Below, piece by piece: positions 35,960 to 47,467 of a stretch of DNA of 64,000 nucleotides. The first letter of the stretch is position 1, and each line of letters starts with the position of its first letter. Source of the DNA: Telopea speciosissima (taxonomy: Eukaryota > Streptophyta > Magnoliopsida > Proteales > Proteaceae); NCBI RefSeq assembly GCF_018873765.1, contig NC_057917.1, positions 53,003,464-53,067,463 of the forward strand, read 5' to 3'. The position numbers and the translations under genes are program-made. The notes beneath the pieces were generated by a model. The model ran no database searches and was not told where the DNA came from. It saw nothing but the letters and a program-made list of their open reading frames with translations.

Positions 35960-36710
35960 TAACCCCAAAATAGAAGGGCTTTAATGCAGCCTATAAGGGA
36001 AGCTATATGACTATGGATACATACGCATTAAGTGTGTTAATTAGTTTGGTTTCGATTCGATTGAAGATATAATATGTATAAATTGAAACTGAATCAGAAT
36101 CGAATAATTTTCATAATCTCAAATCGGATTTTTTTTGTTCATGTTCAACTTTCTGTATTTGGTTTCATTCGATCTGTATATGATCTTGGTTACTTGATTT
36201 TGTTCAATTTTTTTTTGTTTAGTTCCTACTAGACTTGGGAATGTCTCATACGAACTTTGAAAAGAAGCAAGGAATGGAAGAAGAAATGACCAGAAGTTCA
36301 AAACTGTAGAAGCAAAGTGAGGAGAGTTGATAGTCGAAGACCGAGTCAGAAGAGGCGAAGTGAAAACTGAAATCTTAAAACTTGTGTTTTAGCCTTTTAG
36401 GCTTTAATATAGTTTAGGTTTGATTTGGGTTCAATTTATAAGTATTACACTTAATTTAATTGATACAATTCGATACAAACTGATAGCTTTAGCCTAGAAT
36501 CAAATCAAACCAAAAAATCGATTTGATTCAGTTCGGTTTTAAACAGCCTATTTTGTTTCTGGTTGTTTTAAATTGAAAACCTTAATTTAGATTAGTCCAA
36601 ATGAAGTGAGAAGGGCCAATAGGCACGCAGTTGAACCCATCCAATTGACCTAAATAGATTCTTAGTGGAATCACCTTCTAGTTGCCAAGTGCCAACACGA
36701 GAACTATGGG
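35960..36710. other. intergenic, MITE-like AT-rich sequence
   Basis: Contains inverted short words (GGTTTCGATTCGATTGAA near 36048, CAAACCAAAAAATCGATTTG near 36507) that look like the two ends of an old ACCG/CGGTT-type MITE, but boundaries are not clear. No gene. Confidence 0.35.
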
Positions 36711-36714
36711 AAGT

Positions 36715-36866
36715 AGTTTTCTATAGGCCACACTCCCATGTGTCTATCTCTTTCCTCCTCAAAACAAGGGGACAACAGTGTCTTTTCATTTGGGGAGGAG
36801 AAAGATAGACTCATAGGAGTATTGGCATAGGCCACACTACCAGACAGAGTTCTTTTTCCCGAGAAC
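36715..36866. repeat. foldback MITE, copy A
   Basis: Inverted arms GTGTCTATCTCTTTCCTCCTC (from about 36739) and GAGGAGAAAGATAGACTCAT (about 36796-36815) surround a short loop. A closely similar copy is at 37955-38107, sharing CCTCCTCAAAACA and ACAGAGTT(C/G)TTTTTCCC. Confidence 0.65.
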
Positions 36867-37149
36867 TATATATTGGTCATTGATTAAACATGAGGGTTTG
36901 ATAAGTTTGAACAATAGTTCTAAAAAACGGTATGCGAATTTGTATCGGTCTCGGTCGATACCGATATGGATTGGGTTTGGTCATTTCAAATCGAATTAGA
37001 TGATTTGCCCTCAATTTCAATAAAAAAAATTGGATTCTAGATAAATTTACCCTTAATAAGAATTTTTTAACCGACACAGGAACAATCAGGTATCAATATT
37101 GATCGATATGCCCGATTCAATACCATTTTAAAACCATGGTTAGAATTCG

Positions 37150-37178
<29 letters not shown>
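37150..37178. repeat. (CT)n microsatellite
   Basis: Perfect CT dinucleotide run of about 14 units. Other CT/GA runs of similar size are at 11671-11690, 12367-12390, 39140-39181, 39597-39618, 41257-41276, 59459-59485 and 61067-61090. Confidence 0.95.
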
Positions 37179-37181
<3 letters not shown>

Positions 37182-37954
37182 TATTGGTTGATGAACTGGT
37201 TCATTCAATTTGGATTATAAACTTCCAATTAACCAGGGGGTGGTGATCAGCCAGCTGGGATTTTACTCACCAAGCCTGAACAGTGAGGGTGGAAGGTATA
37301 CAAGTATGGAGAACGCGTATACATGGCTGGCAAGAAGAAGAATGAAGAATGAAGAATGATCCATGCTGTTGTTTATTATCATTGTGTGAAATTGTTTGAA
37401 TTTGAGCATTTTCATGCCTTAGAGTCATCTTTGAAACTTGGATTGCTTGCTAGTTTGATCCAGAATTCCGTGTCTCAATGAGGTCACATGTTTGTTTCCG
37501 AACGTTGCCATTTGATGACTTAAAACATATAATGAGGATGATTAATTAATCTTTTTATTCTTGTAAGTAATCATGCATGAACATTTATATCAAACCGTCT
37601 AGAAACAAAATCTATTAAACAACAAAAATGGAGAAATCTCTGTCATGAGATGTTTCTGGGCTCACAACTTTTATGTTCTTTATTCAATGACAATCAGAAA
37701 GTACAAGCTATGGAAATAACTAAGCAACTACTAATTTAATTTGCATATGCAGGAAACTGGATCTCTACAAATGTTTATAAATTTAACATTCTTTGGTTTT
37801 TTTTCTTTTCTTTTCTTTTTGTGGTAATAACCTTTCTTTGGAATGTTATGAAACATTATTACATTCCCTCTTTGGTTACCTTGATTACAATATTTTTTTG
37901 TTGGGGGTTGGGAGAAGGTCCAACAGGTTAGCTTTTTAGCTTAACATAAGGGAG

Positions 37955-38107
37955 GTAGTTTTCTGTTCAAAAGTGCTATCATAGGTCTATCTCTTTCCTC
38001 CTCAAAACATGGGGGCAGAAGTGCCTTTTCATATGAGGAGGAGAGAGATAGACTCATGCATGGGAGTGCTGGCGTTGGCCGCACTCCCGGACAGAGTTGT
38101 TTTTCCC
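37955..38107. repeat. foldback MITE, copy B
   Basis: Second copy of the element at 36715-36866. Arms read TCTATCTCTTTCCTCCTC and GAGGAGAGAGATAGACTCA, followed by CACTCCCGGACAGAGTTG. Confidence 0.65.
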
Positions 38108-38355
38108 TTAACATAATTAGATCATTCTTCAGGGTTCCCTGAAAGGCAATCTGGCCTCTATGCCAGCATAGGGAGGGGCAATGGAAACATGTGCGGAAGC
38201 ATCAACAAGGGAGGGATTTTCAACTTTTCTGGGGGTGGAGCTGTCATTTTTCGCCCCACTGTGTCTAACGCAGGGGCCACATTGCCTTTCAAGATTCTTT
38301 TTCCCTTTGGAATATTATACGGACTTAGGTTCTCTTCTTCACCCCCGCAATGAAG

Positions 38356-38544
38356 GGATTAGGCTCCTCTCCTATGAGCCCAGCACCCATCGAGTGCCCA
38401 GTGAGGCATCCAACGGCTAGGCTGTTGGGTGCACGCCAGGCCCCACTCAGGTACACATCCCTGTGCACGCCCATCAGCCTAGCCATTGGATGACTCACTG
38501 GGCACTCGCTGGGCACTGGATTCCCAAAGAGAGGAGCCTGATCC
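38356..38544. mobile_element. foldback MITE with 8-bp duplication
   Basis: 189 bp with long imperfect inverted arms: GGATTAGGCTCCTCTC at the left and GAGAGGAGCCTGATCC at the right. The inner arms pair again around GCCCAGTGAGGCATCCAACG and its counterpart near 38480-38510. The flanks are CAATGAAG at 38348-38355 and 38545-38552. The long hairpin and 8-bp duplication mark a hAT- or Mutator-type MITE. Confidence 0.82.
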
Positions 38545-39099
38545 CAATGAAGAGAGAACCTCGAAATCTACAACATCATTTAAGCATTGGATTGAAATAG
38601 GGAAGAGTACTTTAAACGATGTATAATGAAGATGAGAGTCCAATCATGAGATCACATTATGGTGGATGAAGAAAGATCTCTTCATCCTTGCAGGCGATAA
38701 ACTTTCTTCATAATTTATTATGACAATGGATTGGCTGGAGATCGAGTTAATTTGTTTCTAATTAAAAACATAGAAATGTATTCTTAAATCCATTGATGAT
38801 GTGTAAATGGAATATTCTCCTAGTCCATGGTATAAGCTTATTTAATTAACACATGTATTATATACAGTTTATTTACATATCCGATAATATTATTAAAAAA
38901 ATCTGTCCTTTCCCTCCAATCCAAACAAAATAAAATACAAAGTACTTTACACAAATCCATTGTTTTTCTTACAAAAAGTTGATGTGATTAATAATTGAAA
39001 AAATCATATTACATTCCCCACGGGTTCTTTTCCTCTTCATATTTCAAAGAGAGAGGGAAAAAAACAAAAAAACCAACTCGGAGAAGATTTAGCCGAGTC

Positions 39100-39132
39100 A
39101 TGCCTTCGCCGGAGAATTCGGCAATCGCCGTC

Positions 39133-39139
<7 letters not shown>
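39100..39139 (+). other. possible isolated first exon
   Basis: An ATG at about 39100 opens MPSPENSAIAVK and is followed at once by a perfect donor (CAA|GTAAGT) and a long CT run, with an A/G-rich leader-like sequence upstream (39040-39090). This is the layout of a plant first exon, but no downstream exon or family could be recognised before 39995. It could be a captured or orphaned exon, or chance. Confidence 0.3.

Positions 39140-39181
<42 letters not shown>
39140..39181. repeat. (CT)n microsatellite
   Basis: Perfect CT run of about 21 units, the longest in the window. Confidence 0.95.
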
Positions 39182-39184
<3 letters not shown>

Positions 39185-39994
39185 ACGAGTGAAAATAAAT
39201 TAAGGAACTCAAAATGGTGGACATCGCGAACTGGACTGTTTATGGACTTTATTATCTGATTCTATGTTCCATGCCACCCTTCATGTGGCACAACATGGTG
39301 TTCGTCTTAGGTATATTCTCTAGTTGAGTAGAAAAATCTTATTTTACCAAAACTTAATCAATTATTTATCCAAAAAGCTAATCACAAAGATTTTGCGACC
39401 TCATGAGCATTACAGTCCAATCACCCATTAGAATATTAATTTTTATTTTCCATCCCTATATTTAACAAGGTTTCCAATTCCTGTGAATCTTGTAAGCAAC
39501 CTGCTTCACAATTTTTTTGATGTTAGCAAAAACCCTTCACTAATATGAGTCCAGAGGAAAGGTTTACTAAGCGGACAGTGGAGGGTACACAAGCAATCTC
39601 TCTCTCTCTCTCTCTCTTTTATGTATGAAATCATTTAATCACTCCTAATTGGTGCACTCCCTATACCACCTGCTCAAAGAACCCTCTCCTATTAGTCTAT
39701 TAGCTAGGGCCATTAGATACAAAATACATCTTCTGCCCTTAATACACAAGGGTAGGAGTTACAAATTCGAAATTCATAGACAGGTCCATCACATCTAGAT
39801 TATCTGGCCCAAGTCCAGGTCAATAACTTCTGAGCCAGATGGGCTGGGCCCAGGCCAGCATACGTGCTTGATATTCTTTATTGTGCAACTATGGATTTGG
39901 GGTCCATGTAAATTTGTACGTATTTGTTTCAGACTATTCCAGACGTGTCTCTTTTAAATCTCTTTACTAGTGTGATCAATTATATTTGTAAGAA

Positions 39995-40297
39995 TCAGGA
40001 GCCGTTACTGCTCTCAATCAACATTGTACTAACTCCTCTGCTATCCCTGAAGACACCTCCAATTCCAGCATGGCCTGGAGATCCAAGGGCTGAACCTTTC
40101 ATATTCACTTTGATTACATGTTCTGGGGGAGGAGACCAAGAAACTAAAAGGTTTTTTTGTCTTGATAAATGATGATCATTTCTGGGCCGACAGAAATCCA
40201 TGGCAAAAGATCTACTTCTGTCGTTGAAAGCTAACCATATGTGCCAGGTGATGCTAGCTGAAAGTGCAGTCAACCATTGCTTGAGCTTTGGAGCCAT
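39995..40297 (-). pseudogene. LINE-type RNase H fragment
   Basis: The minus strand reads MAPKLKQWLTALSASITWHI, WLAFNDRSRSF, then VSWSPPPEHVIKVNMKGSAL and GSPGHAGIGGVFRDSRG. This is the end of a plant LINE reverse transcriptase followed by the start of its RNase H domain (KVNxDGSAL...GxxGxGGVxRD). The usual aspartate of the VNxDG strand is replaced by lysine here (VNMKGSA), so the active site is lost, and the domain stops soon after. It is a short 5'-truncated relic. Confidence 0.82.
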
Positions 40298-40417
40298 ACG
40301 AAGAGGAAAAATATGAGAAAACTATTCAAGTCGCGCGGTTAGTTAGTTGTTAGATGTGAGAATGCTGGGGAATAGAATAGAGGCAGGACTTGGTTACTTT
40401 TCGGATCCAGCTTAGGA

Positions 40418-40808
40418 ACTGACTGTTAGAACCAAAATTGAATCGAATTTGAGAACCAATATATTAAAGTTTATTAATACAGTATAATATTAATATATTA
40501 TAGTATATTAATGATACAATATATTACTGATATATTCTAATATTAGTATTAGATTTTATAGTGCTATTATATCATAGTATAAAATTATAGTATAATATAT
40601 TATACTATTTTTATGGTATAAATCGAGTATAAGAATTGGAACCGAACAGTGTAAGAATCGAATTTTGGAACCGAATACATTCAATTATTCTAGTATCAAT
40701 TTCCAGCCCTAACCCGCCCTCAGGGTCAAATATCTCAACCCTGACCCTGTTCGGGCTTAGGGCGAACCAAGGCGGGTTCAGGCCAACAAGACCAAACTTG
40801 CACCCCTA
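40418..40808. repeat. AT-rich block and hAT-like MITE end
   Basis: 40440-40620 is an AT-rich run built on TATTAATAT-type words. 40700-40808 is a reversed copy of the TAGGGGTGCAAGTTTGG family seen at 52003 (here ending ACCAAACTTGCACCCCTA), abutting the left inverted arm at 40809. Confidence 0.55.
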
Positions 40809-40972
40809 TCCCCATCCGTCGTTTCTCTTTCTTTCTTCTTTCTTCTTTTTATTCTTTGGCAAACACCACCGTCACACCTGCAACTCCTCTCCCACTGTCA
40901 CTCTCACTCCAACCGTCGCACTCCCCTGGTTTAATTCCACTCCATTTTTGTCCTTTCCAAAATAACCTCCTA
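40809..40972 (+). repeat. left arm of 160-bp inverted repeat
   Basis: Matches the reverse complement of 48034-48192 at roughly 85 percent by eye. Shared blocks include ACCACCGTCACACCTGCAAC, TCTCACTCCAACC and TTTTTGTCCTTTCCAAAATA. The two arms enclose the XTH fragment and the Copia element. They could be terminal repeats of a Mutator-like element that captured gene sequence. Confidence 0.75.
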
Positions 40973-41078
40973 CTCCCACCAACTCTCTGGGACCGAAGAC
41001 TCCAATTCCGGCCAAAGGGGCAAATGGGTCTTCAGTTTAGAATGTGGGATTTCTTCCTTTACTACGTACATGATCGAA

Positions 41079-41110
<32 letters not shown>

Positions 41111-41469
41111 CCAGTTTTGTGTTGCTCTTTCGAGTGCGTTTTCAGGCGAGAAACTATCGAATTCCAGAGGGATTTGGGGTGAAAGACGAACGTGGACACT
41201 CAAATTGCTAGCACCACTATAGAACATAAGGACAATTTGTCACTTCCCACCTTTTCTCTCTCTCTCTCTCTCTCTCACGGTGTCACTCCCTTTTTTGGGC
41301 TGATTGCCATTACTGTAGAGGTCAATCTCCTTCTGAAGAATAAAAGAAAAAAGACGAAACTGGAAGAGATTAATAATATAGGAAAACAGAGAGTAGAAAG
41401 ATAGCATTGTGAGGAAGAAAGAAAAAAAAATGATGGGTTTTTGTTTGGGATTTTTTATGATTTTGTCTG

Positions 41470-41712
41470 TATAGAGAGAAAGACCCAGCGCAATATTCAG
41501 CTACCTTTCTCGGCCATTATCACATGTGTTATCACATGTGATACATATCTTGGATACATATAGTAAACCCAATCGGTTGGGCACTTATTATGGTTATGCA
41601 ATATTCTCTGTAATTTCTAATATTGTCTACCAAGTTTAGCTTGGATTGTATCTCATGTATTTATATCCCCTTTGGGGCAAATCAATGAATTAAGGATCAA
41701 TTTATACTAATA
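41470..41712 (+). mobile_element. 5' LTR of Copia element
   Basis: Starts TATAGAGAGAAAGACCC (or two bases earlier with TG) and ends TTTATACTAATA. Contains the inverted motif ATCACATGTGTTATCACATG and a TATTTATA-type box near 41657. Confidence 0.92.
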
Positions 41713-41724
41713 TGGTATCAAGAG
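41713..41724 (+). other. Copia primer-binding site
   Basis: TGGTATCAAGAG directly follows the LTR and matches the methionine-tRNA primer site with one changed position relative to the usual TGGTATCAGAGC. Confidence 0.9.
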
Positions 41725-41799
41725 AACTACAAGCTCCAACGAGCAATCTCTAGTCCTTTTTTTTTTTTTTTTCTTTCTATCTTCTTCTTCATTTTCCCA

Positions 41800-44026
41800 A
41801 TGGCCGGCAGCACTGGCTCCTCCAACAAGGACATCTGGGATACATTGCAGACTGCATTCTCCTCTCCCTCTGAGAGCATATTAATGGCCCTAAACATGGC
41901 TCTCATGGATTTAGAGCAAAAACCAGATGAAGCAGTGTCACTTTTCTTACAGAGAGCCAAGTCCATTGCCGATTGTAGACACTGAATTTTGTCACCCCCC
42001 GGCGATGATGACAACAGGACATGAACAGACATCGGTATCTCTCTCAAGAAGGACTCTTGTCCCTACATATAAACCAAATCATCCTAACATCCCTAAAATG
42101 ACTTATAAGACCCTTTTATCAAATACTGAAGGAGGTACTGCTCACCCTCCCCCACCACGACGGTCCCGCTAGCCGGTTAGCGGGCCATGGGGGTCGAGGG
42201 GGGCAGGCAGCCCCCCTGCGGGGGGTGTAGGAGGCGGAGCCCCCCGACAGGAAATTTCCTGAAGAGTCAGAAGGGAGCCAAAAACCCAAAAAATAAGGAA
42301 AAATGGCACTGCGCTCCCACGGCGCGTGGACTCTTCCCACGGCACCGTGGGCGCATTCCCACGACACTATGGGGATGTGTACTGGATTTCCACGGCGCCA
42401 TGAGGGGGTGTGACATCAGCCTGCTGATGTCACCCACGGCGTTGTGGAAAAGTCCCCCACGGTGCCGTGGAGGACTTATCTAGCTAGGAGAGAGAGGGGA
42501 CCCCTCCCTATAAATAGGAGGGTCTTCCCCCCTCATTTCTCAAGCTTTTCTCGGGTAAGGAGACCCCCCAGGGCTCGTTTTGCCCCCCTTTTCACCCTTT
42601 TTTCCTCCGTCTTTCCCTCTTGAGCATGTGAGTGAGTGGAGTTCTTCGACTTGGGTAGATCCTTCGATTACCCATCCAAGCATAGAGCGATTCTGCTCTT
42701 GGGTATTGTTATCCCGTCAGTGTACGGATAACGAAAAAACCCCCTTCACAGCCGTTATTCTGTCTGTATACAGATAACGAGAATCTCTTATATAGTCGTT
42801 ACTCTGCCCGAAGTCTGAGTGACAAAACTCATCTCGTATAGCCTCATTCTGTCCGACAAGAGAGAGACAAGCCGATCGTCCGTCTCCACCTGAGCCGTGG
42901 GACATCACATATTTCGCCCTCGGTGCGCTTTCATTTATTTCTTGCATTTCTAGACAGGTATCTGTCTCTTTCCCTTTCATTATTTTTGGCATAATGTAGA
43001 CAACTAAAGCAACTTGTTTAGTGTACATAATAAATGATTTTCTCTTCCTTTGTCAAGATTAGTGTATCATAACTTAGCCTTACATGTTAGTATAAGATAT
43101 ATTATCAAGGGAGAATATTCAAAAACCATCATCTAGTAGAAAGACCAGTTTATCCGGGCGAGGTGGGTGCCTAACACCTTCCCACCCTCGTAACCTGACT
43201 ACTTACCCTGAATCTCTGACCAGACCATATGGAATCACGTAGCCCTTTCCTCTAACCCCGGATGGGGCTACACCCATTGGGTCCTAGGCCCTAATCCTAG
43301 GTGTCGACTCCATTCCTTTATAAAGCATGATCCCAATCCCCATGATGATATATCGGAACGATACGTCGTTATTCATCGAAGCCAATGTTTGTCGCCATAA
43401 GGCTGAGGAACCCTCGTCCCGAGGACCACGGTACTTACACCGATGAACTGGTTGCTGCTGGTCACTCTCTGCGACCTGGTGCCTTCAATCTCCATGTTTA
43501 CTGTTGATTAAAATCTGAATTCAAGTCCATGGTTTCATCACTTCTTACTAGAACCGATCCTATCTGTTATGATGATTTACATGCTATGTTGTTAAGCCAT
43601 GAGTTCTTACATGGCTCTTCTTTGAAAAAGCTTGCTTTGACCAAGGATGTTGCTCCTATCTCAACGATGACCGCAAATAATGTCCAGCGATCTAATTCCT
43701 CTCCCTCCTCTGGCTCCCCTCCACCTAGCCGTGGTGGTCGTGGAGGTCGGTGGGGACGTGGGGGTCAAAATGCTGGGCGTGGCCGTGGTTCACCCACTGG
43801 TTATGGCAGGTTTTGGTGTACCATATGCAGGCATACAAACCATTCCATAGACGGATGCTTCTACCGACCACAACAGGCCTTTCCACCCAATCCTGCATAC
43901 CCTTTTGCCACTCCAGCCCCAACGGCCCATCATACCTACCCAAATCCGACAGCCCATTACCCCACCTATCCACATCCGAATCCACCCATCTTACCTACTC
44001 CTCATCCATCCACAACCTTACCTTGA
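41800..44026 (+). pseudogene. Copia gag split by solo LTR
   Basis: The first part, 41800-41973, reads WDTLQTAFSSPSESILMALN, MDLEQKPDEAVSLFLQRAKS. It is interrupted by the solo LTR at 41974 and resumes at 43441 with DELVAAGHSLRPGAFNLHV, a TGA, then MVSSLLTRTDPICYDDLH, LLSHEFLHGSSLKKLAL, a glycine/arginine-rich RNA-binding run (GGRGGRWGRGG) and a knuckle CTICRHTNHSIDGC. The start is only about 90 bp from the primer site and lacks the usual N-terminal 80-100 residues, so gag was shortened before or besides the LTR insertion. The TGA near 43507 is where CGA or GGA would be expected. Confidence 0.88.
41974..43439 (+). mobile_element. solo LTR nested in Copia gag
   Basis: 1466 bp starting TGTAGACACTGAATTTTGTC and ending GGTACTTACA, flanked by CCGAT at 41969-41973 and 43440-43444. 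It is GC-rich in its first 550 bp, with several variants of CCCACGGCGCCGTGG forming short palindromes at 42318-42470, and a TATAAATAGG promoter box at about 42511. No coding or second LTR. Its removal rejoins the gag reading frame exactly. The internal palindromes are distinctive for this LTR family. Confidence 0.92.
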
Positions 44027-44467
44027 TATCCCGATACTGGTGCATCCCATCATGTGACTCCAGATCTCGGTGCACTTTCTCAATATGATGAGTACAACGG
44101 TATGGATCAATTGCATGTGGGTAATGGTAAGGGGTTACATATATCACATATTGGTTCTTCATCTTTTCCATCATTATCTTCCCGTGCCTTTCATTTACAT
44201 AATATTCTCCATGTACCATCCATTTCTAAATCATTGTTATCTGTTCAAAAATTTACACACGATAATAATGTATTCTTCGAATTTCACCCGTCTCACTTTC
44301 TTGTGAAGGATTAGGTAACCAAGGAAATTCTGCTGTCCGGACCGAGTAAGGACGGCCTTTATCAGCTTCACCCATCTGTTCCACCTTCTGCACATTCTGC
44401 TATTCGGGGTTCTCTTATTCTGTGGCATAACCGTCTTGGACATCCAAATTAGCAACTTTTACAACTT
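44027..44467 (+). pseudogene. Copia protease and pre-integrase region
   Basis: PDTGASHHVTPDLGAL at about 44033 is the Copia aspartic protease active site; it continues LHVGNGKGLHISHIGSSSF and LHNILHVPSISKSLLSVQKF. The GAG-pre-integrase segment follows (LWHNRLGHPN, about 44421-44450). Stops at about 44025, 44313 and 44451 break the frame. Confidence 0.88.
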
Positions 44468-47107
44468 ATGCTTCGTCAAAATAATTTAGATTTTAATATT
44501 TCTGGTTCTAAATCTCTTTGTAAGGCTTGCCAACTTGGCAAAGCCAGTAGACTTTCTTTTCCATTATCTAGTAGTCGAAGTACATTCCCTTTGGATCTAA
44601 TTTTCACAGATGTTTGGGGACCATCACCCACCCCATCTATATCCAACCACCGATACGATGTGATTTTCGTGGATGACAACACCAAATTCATTTGGTTCTA
44701 CCCTCTCATCTGTAAATCTGATGTTTTAGAAATTTTCCCAAAATTTCAGGCCATGGTTGAATGTTTATTTGGGAGAAAAATAAAAGCTTTACAATTTGAC
44801 TGGGGTGGGGAATTTCGGTCTCTACCTACCTATTTTGCCAAGCTTGGGATAATTCATAGAATTTTTGCTCCACATACACATGAGCAGCAGGGTTCGATTG
44901 AGCGTTGGCATAGACACATTGTTGAAATCGGCCTCACCCTGCTTGCTCATGGGTCTGTGGCTCGTAAATATTGGCATTTCGCCTTCGAAACAGCTGTTTT
45001 CTTAATCAATAGAATGCCATCCTCTGTTTCACTTGGTATTTTCCCGTTTCAACTAGTTTTTCACAAATCCCCTGACTATGGGTTCTTCAAGGTCTTTGGA
45101 TGCCTATGCTTTCACTACTTAAGGCCATACAATCGTCATAAGATGGATTACCGGTCCAATGAATGCATTTTCCTTGGTTATAGCCCTTCTCATCTGGGCT
45201 ATAGATGTCTTGACCTCACCACTCACAAAATCATCATTGCTCGGCATGTTCGCTTTGATGAAAACAATTTTCCCTTTTCGAGTATCACCGTACCATCTAC
45301 CATTACATCCACACCAAGCCAGTCCATACTGTGGGCTTCATCATCCCTTACACCACCTAGTATGAGGGACCAACATTCCCATTTCCCACCGCCATCACCA
45401 ATGGATCCACCATCCTTGAGTCCTACACCCACACCGATTCCATATTATGCAGCCACACCCACACCAACCCAAGCATCTTCGGGTCTTCACAGCCCAAGCC
45501 CGAGTCCGACCACATCTCCAACATCTCCACCCATCCGAACCAGACCCATTCATGAGCTATATCAAACCCCACCACCAAACCCGCCACCTGCACCCTCCTT
45601 ACATCCAATGCGCCTGCGGTCTCACCAAAACCAGCCACAGGCCAACACTTCTAATGCAGTTATTACTGAGCCTTCTTCTTTCTCGCAGGCTAATAAGGTT
45701 CCAGAATGGAGGGCTGCGATGACAAATGAATTTAATGCCCTATTGAGAAATGGCACATGGTCTCTAGTTCCACGCACTGCTGCAATGAACCTAATTGGTT
45801 ATAAATGGGTATTTCGCATTAAAAGGAAAGCTGATGGGTCTTTAGAGCGCTATAAAGCCCGTTTGGTGGCAAAGGGGTTCCACCAACAACATGGTTTGGA
45901 CTATAGTGAAACTTTTAGCCCAGTTGTCAAGCCAACTACCATCAGATGTGTACTATCTATAGCAGTAACCAGTAACTGGCCGATCAGACAGCTTGATGTC
46001 CATAATGCGTTTCTACATGGTAGCTTGGATGAAGAGGTGTTTATGGTGCAACCACAGGGCTTTGTCGATCCATCACACCCAGACTATGTATGTAAACTCC
46101 ATCGCTCACTCTATGGCCTGAAGCAGGCACCCCGGGCTTGGTTTTATAGGCTTTTAGAATTTTTGATTGGATTGGGTTTTATTGGATCACGAACGGACAC
46201 GTCTCTTTTCATCCGTCGATCTAGAAGCAAAGTTTGCTACATCCTAATCTATGTTGATGATATCATAGTTACTGGCAGCGACTCAGTTATGATCACTTTC
46301 TTGCTACACCTGCTGGCTAGTGAATTCTCTATCAAGGATCTCGGTGATCTCCACTTCTTTCTTGGTATAGAGGTAAATCGGCATCCAAAGGGCATTTTAT
46401 TGTCTCAAAATAGATATATTTTGGATCTGGTGAATCGAACGGGTATGACAGATTGTAAACCCGTGAAAACTCCTATGGCTACCACCTTCAAACTCAGTGA
46501 CTCAAGGGGTGCACCCCTAGCCGACCCAACCAAGTATCGGTCAGTTGTGGGTGCACTACAATATATTACATTAACCCGTCCTGATGTTTCATTTGCGGTA
46601 AATCGTGCGTGTCAATTCATGCATGCACCGACCGAGGAGAATTGGCAGCTTGCCAAGAGAATAATTCGGTATTTAAAGAGTACACAATCAATAGGTCTTC
46701 TAATTGAGAGATCTCCAGCCCATTCCCAACAGGCCTTCACCGATGCAGACTGGGCCGGTGATGGGTCTAACCGCAAATCAACTGGTGGTTTTGCAATTTT
46801 TCTGGGCCAAAATCTTATTTCATGGGTTTCTCGAAAACAAAGAACGGTGGCTAGATCATGTACTGAGGCCGAGTACAAGGCTCTCACAGATGCTTCTGCG
46901 GAGCTGATTTGGCTTGAATCACTGCTTATGGAACTGGGTCACACACTATCTGGGCCACCAATTCTGTGGTGTGATAATCTTGGGGCCACGTATTTGTCGG
47001 CTAATCCTGTGTTCCACGCCCGTACCAAACACGTGGAGGTAGATTTTCACTTTGTTCGTGATCAGGTGGCTAAGAAACAACTTCAAGTTCAGTTTATTTC
47101 ATCATAA
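44468..47107 (+). pseudogene. Copia pol: integrase, RT, RNase H
   Basis: A single 879-codon open stretch. Residues about 15-35: [14 protein letters not shown], end of the integrase finger. Integrase core: [10 protein letters not shown] (first D), FDWGGEF (second D), [14 protein letters not shown] (E). A proline/serine-rich linker follows (about 280-400). Reverse transcriptase: [48 protein letters not shown], and the catalytic [11 protein letters not shown]. RNase [58 protein letters not shown]. It is stopped at 47105 by a TAA, but the remaining residues (DQLADTLTKPL to LPDSPP) follow in frame up to the polypurine tract. All catalytic residues look intact; only the upstream breaks make the element inactive alone. 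Confidence 0.95.
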
Positions 47108-47202
47108 GATCAGCTGGCAGACACATTAACCAAGCCCTTGGCGCATTCCCGTTTTGAAACGTTAAGGGACAAGCTGAAGATTCGATTGCCTGATTCTCCA
47201 CC

Positions 47203-47213
47203 TTGAGGGGGTG
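47203..47213 (+). other. Copia polypurine tract
   Basis: TTGAGGGGGTG immediately before the 3' LTR, overlapping the natural pol stop codon TGA. Confidence 0.85.
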
Positions 47214-47467
47214 TATAGAGAGAAAGACCCAGCGCAATATTCAGTTACCTTTCTCGGCCATTATCACATGTGTTATCACATGTGATACATATCTTGGATA
47301 CATATAGTAAACCCAATCGGTTCGGCACTTATTATGGTTATGCAATATTCTCTGTAATATTTTTGTAATCTCAAATATTGTCTACCAAGTTTAGCTTGGA
47401 TTGTATCTCATGCATTTATATCCCCTTTGGGGCAAATCAATGAATTAAGGATCAATTTACACCAATA
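47214..47467 (+). mobile_element. 3' LTR of Copia element
   Basis: 254 bp, matching the 5' LTR with a few substitutions and an extra 11 bp near 47355-47380, ending TTTACACCAATA followed by GTCTG. Confidence 0.92.

Larger units (their letters stand above)
41470..47467 (+). mobile_element. Ty1/Copia retrotransposon, nested
   Basis: About 6.0 kb with LTRs of 243 and 254 bp, flanked by GTCTG (41465-41469 and 47468-47472). Order is LTR, primer site, gag, protease, integrase, reverse transcriptase, RNase H, polypurine tract, LTR, which is Copia. The LTRs differ by about five substitutions and one 11-bp indel region, so it is the younger of the two large elements. A 1466-bp solo LTR interrupts gag. 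Because the duplication could also be read as GTCTGT or the LTR as starting TGTATAG, the left boundary is uncertain by one or two bases. Confidence 0.94.

Noticed and set aside
42318-42470. Repeated CCCACGGCGCCGTGG palindromes considered as a CRISPR-like array
   Set aside because: Plant nuclear context, irregular spacing and variable units inside an LTR with clear ends and target duplications.
45223-45722. Open frames overlapping Copia pol on both strands
   Set aside because: They are shadows of the proline/serine-rich linker between integrase and reverse transcriptase.
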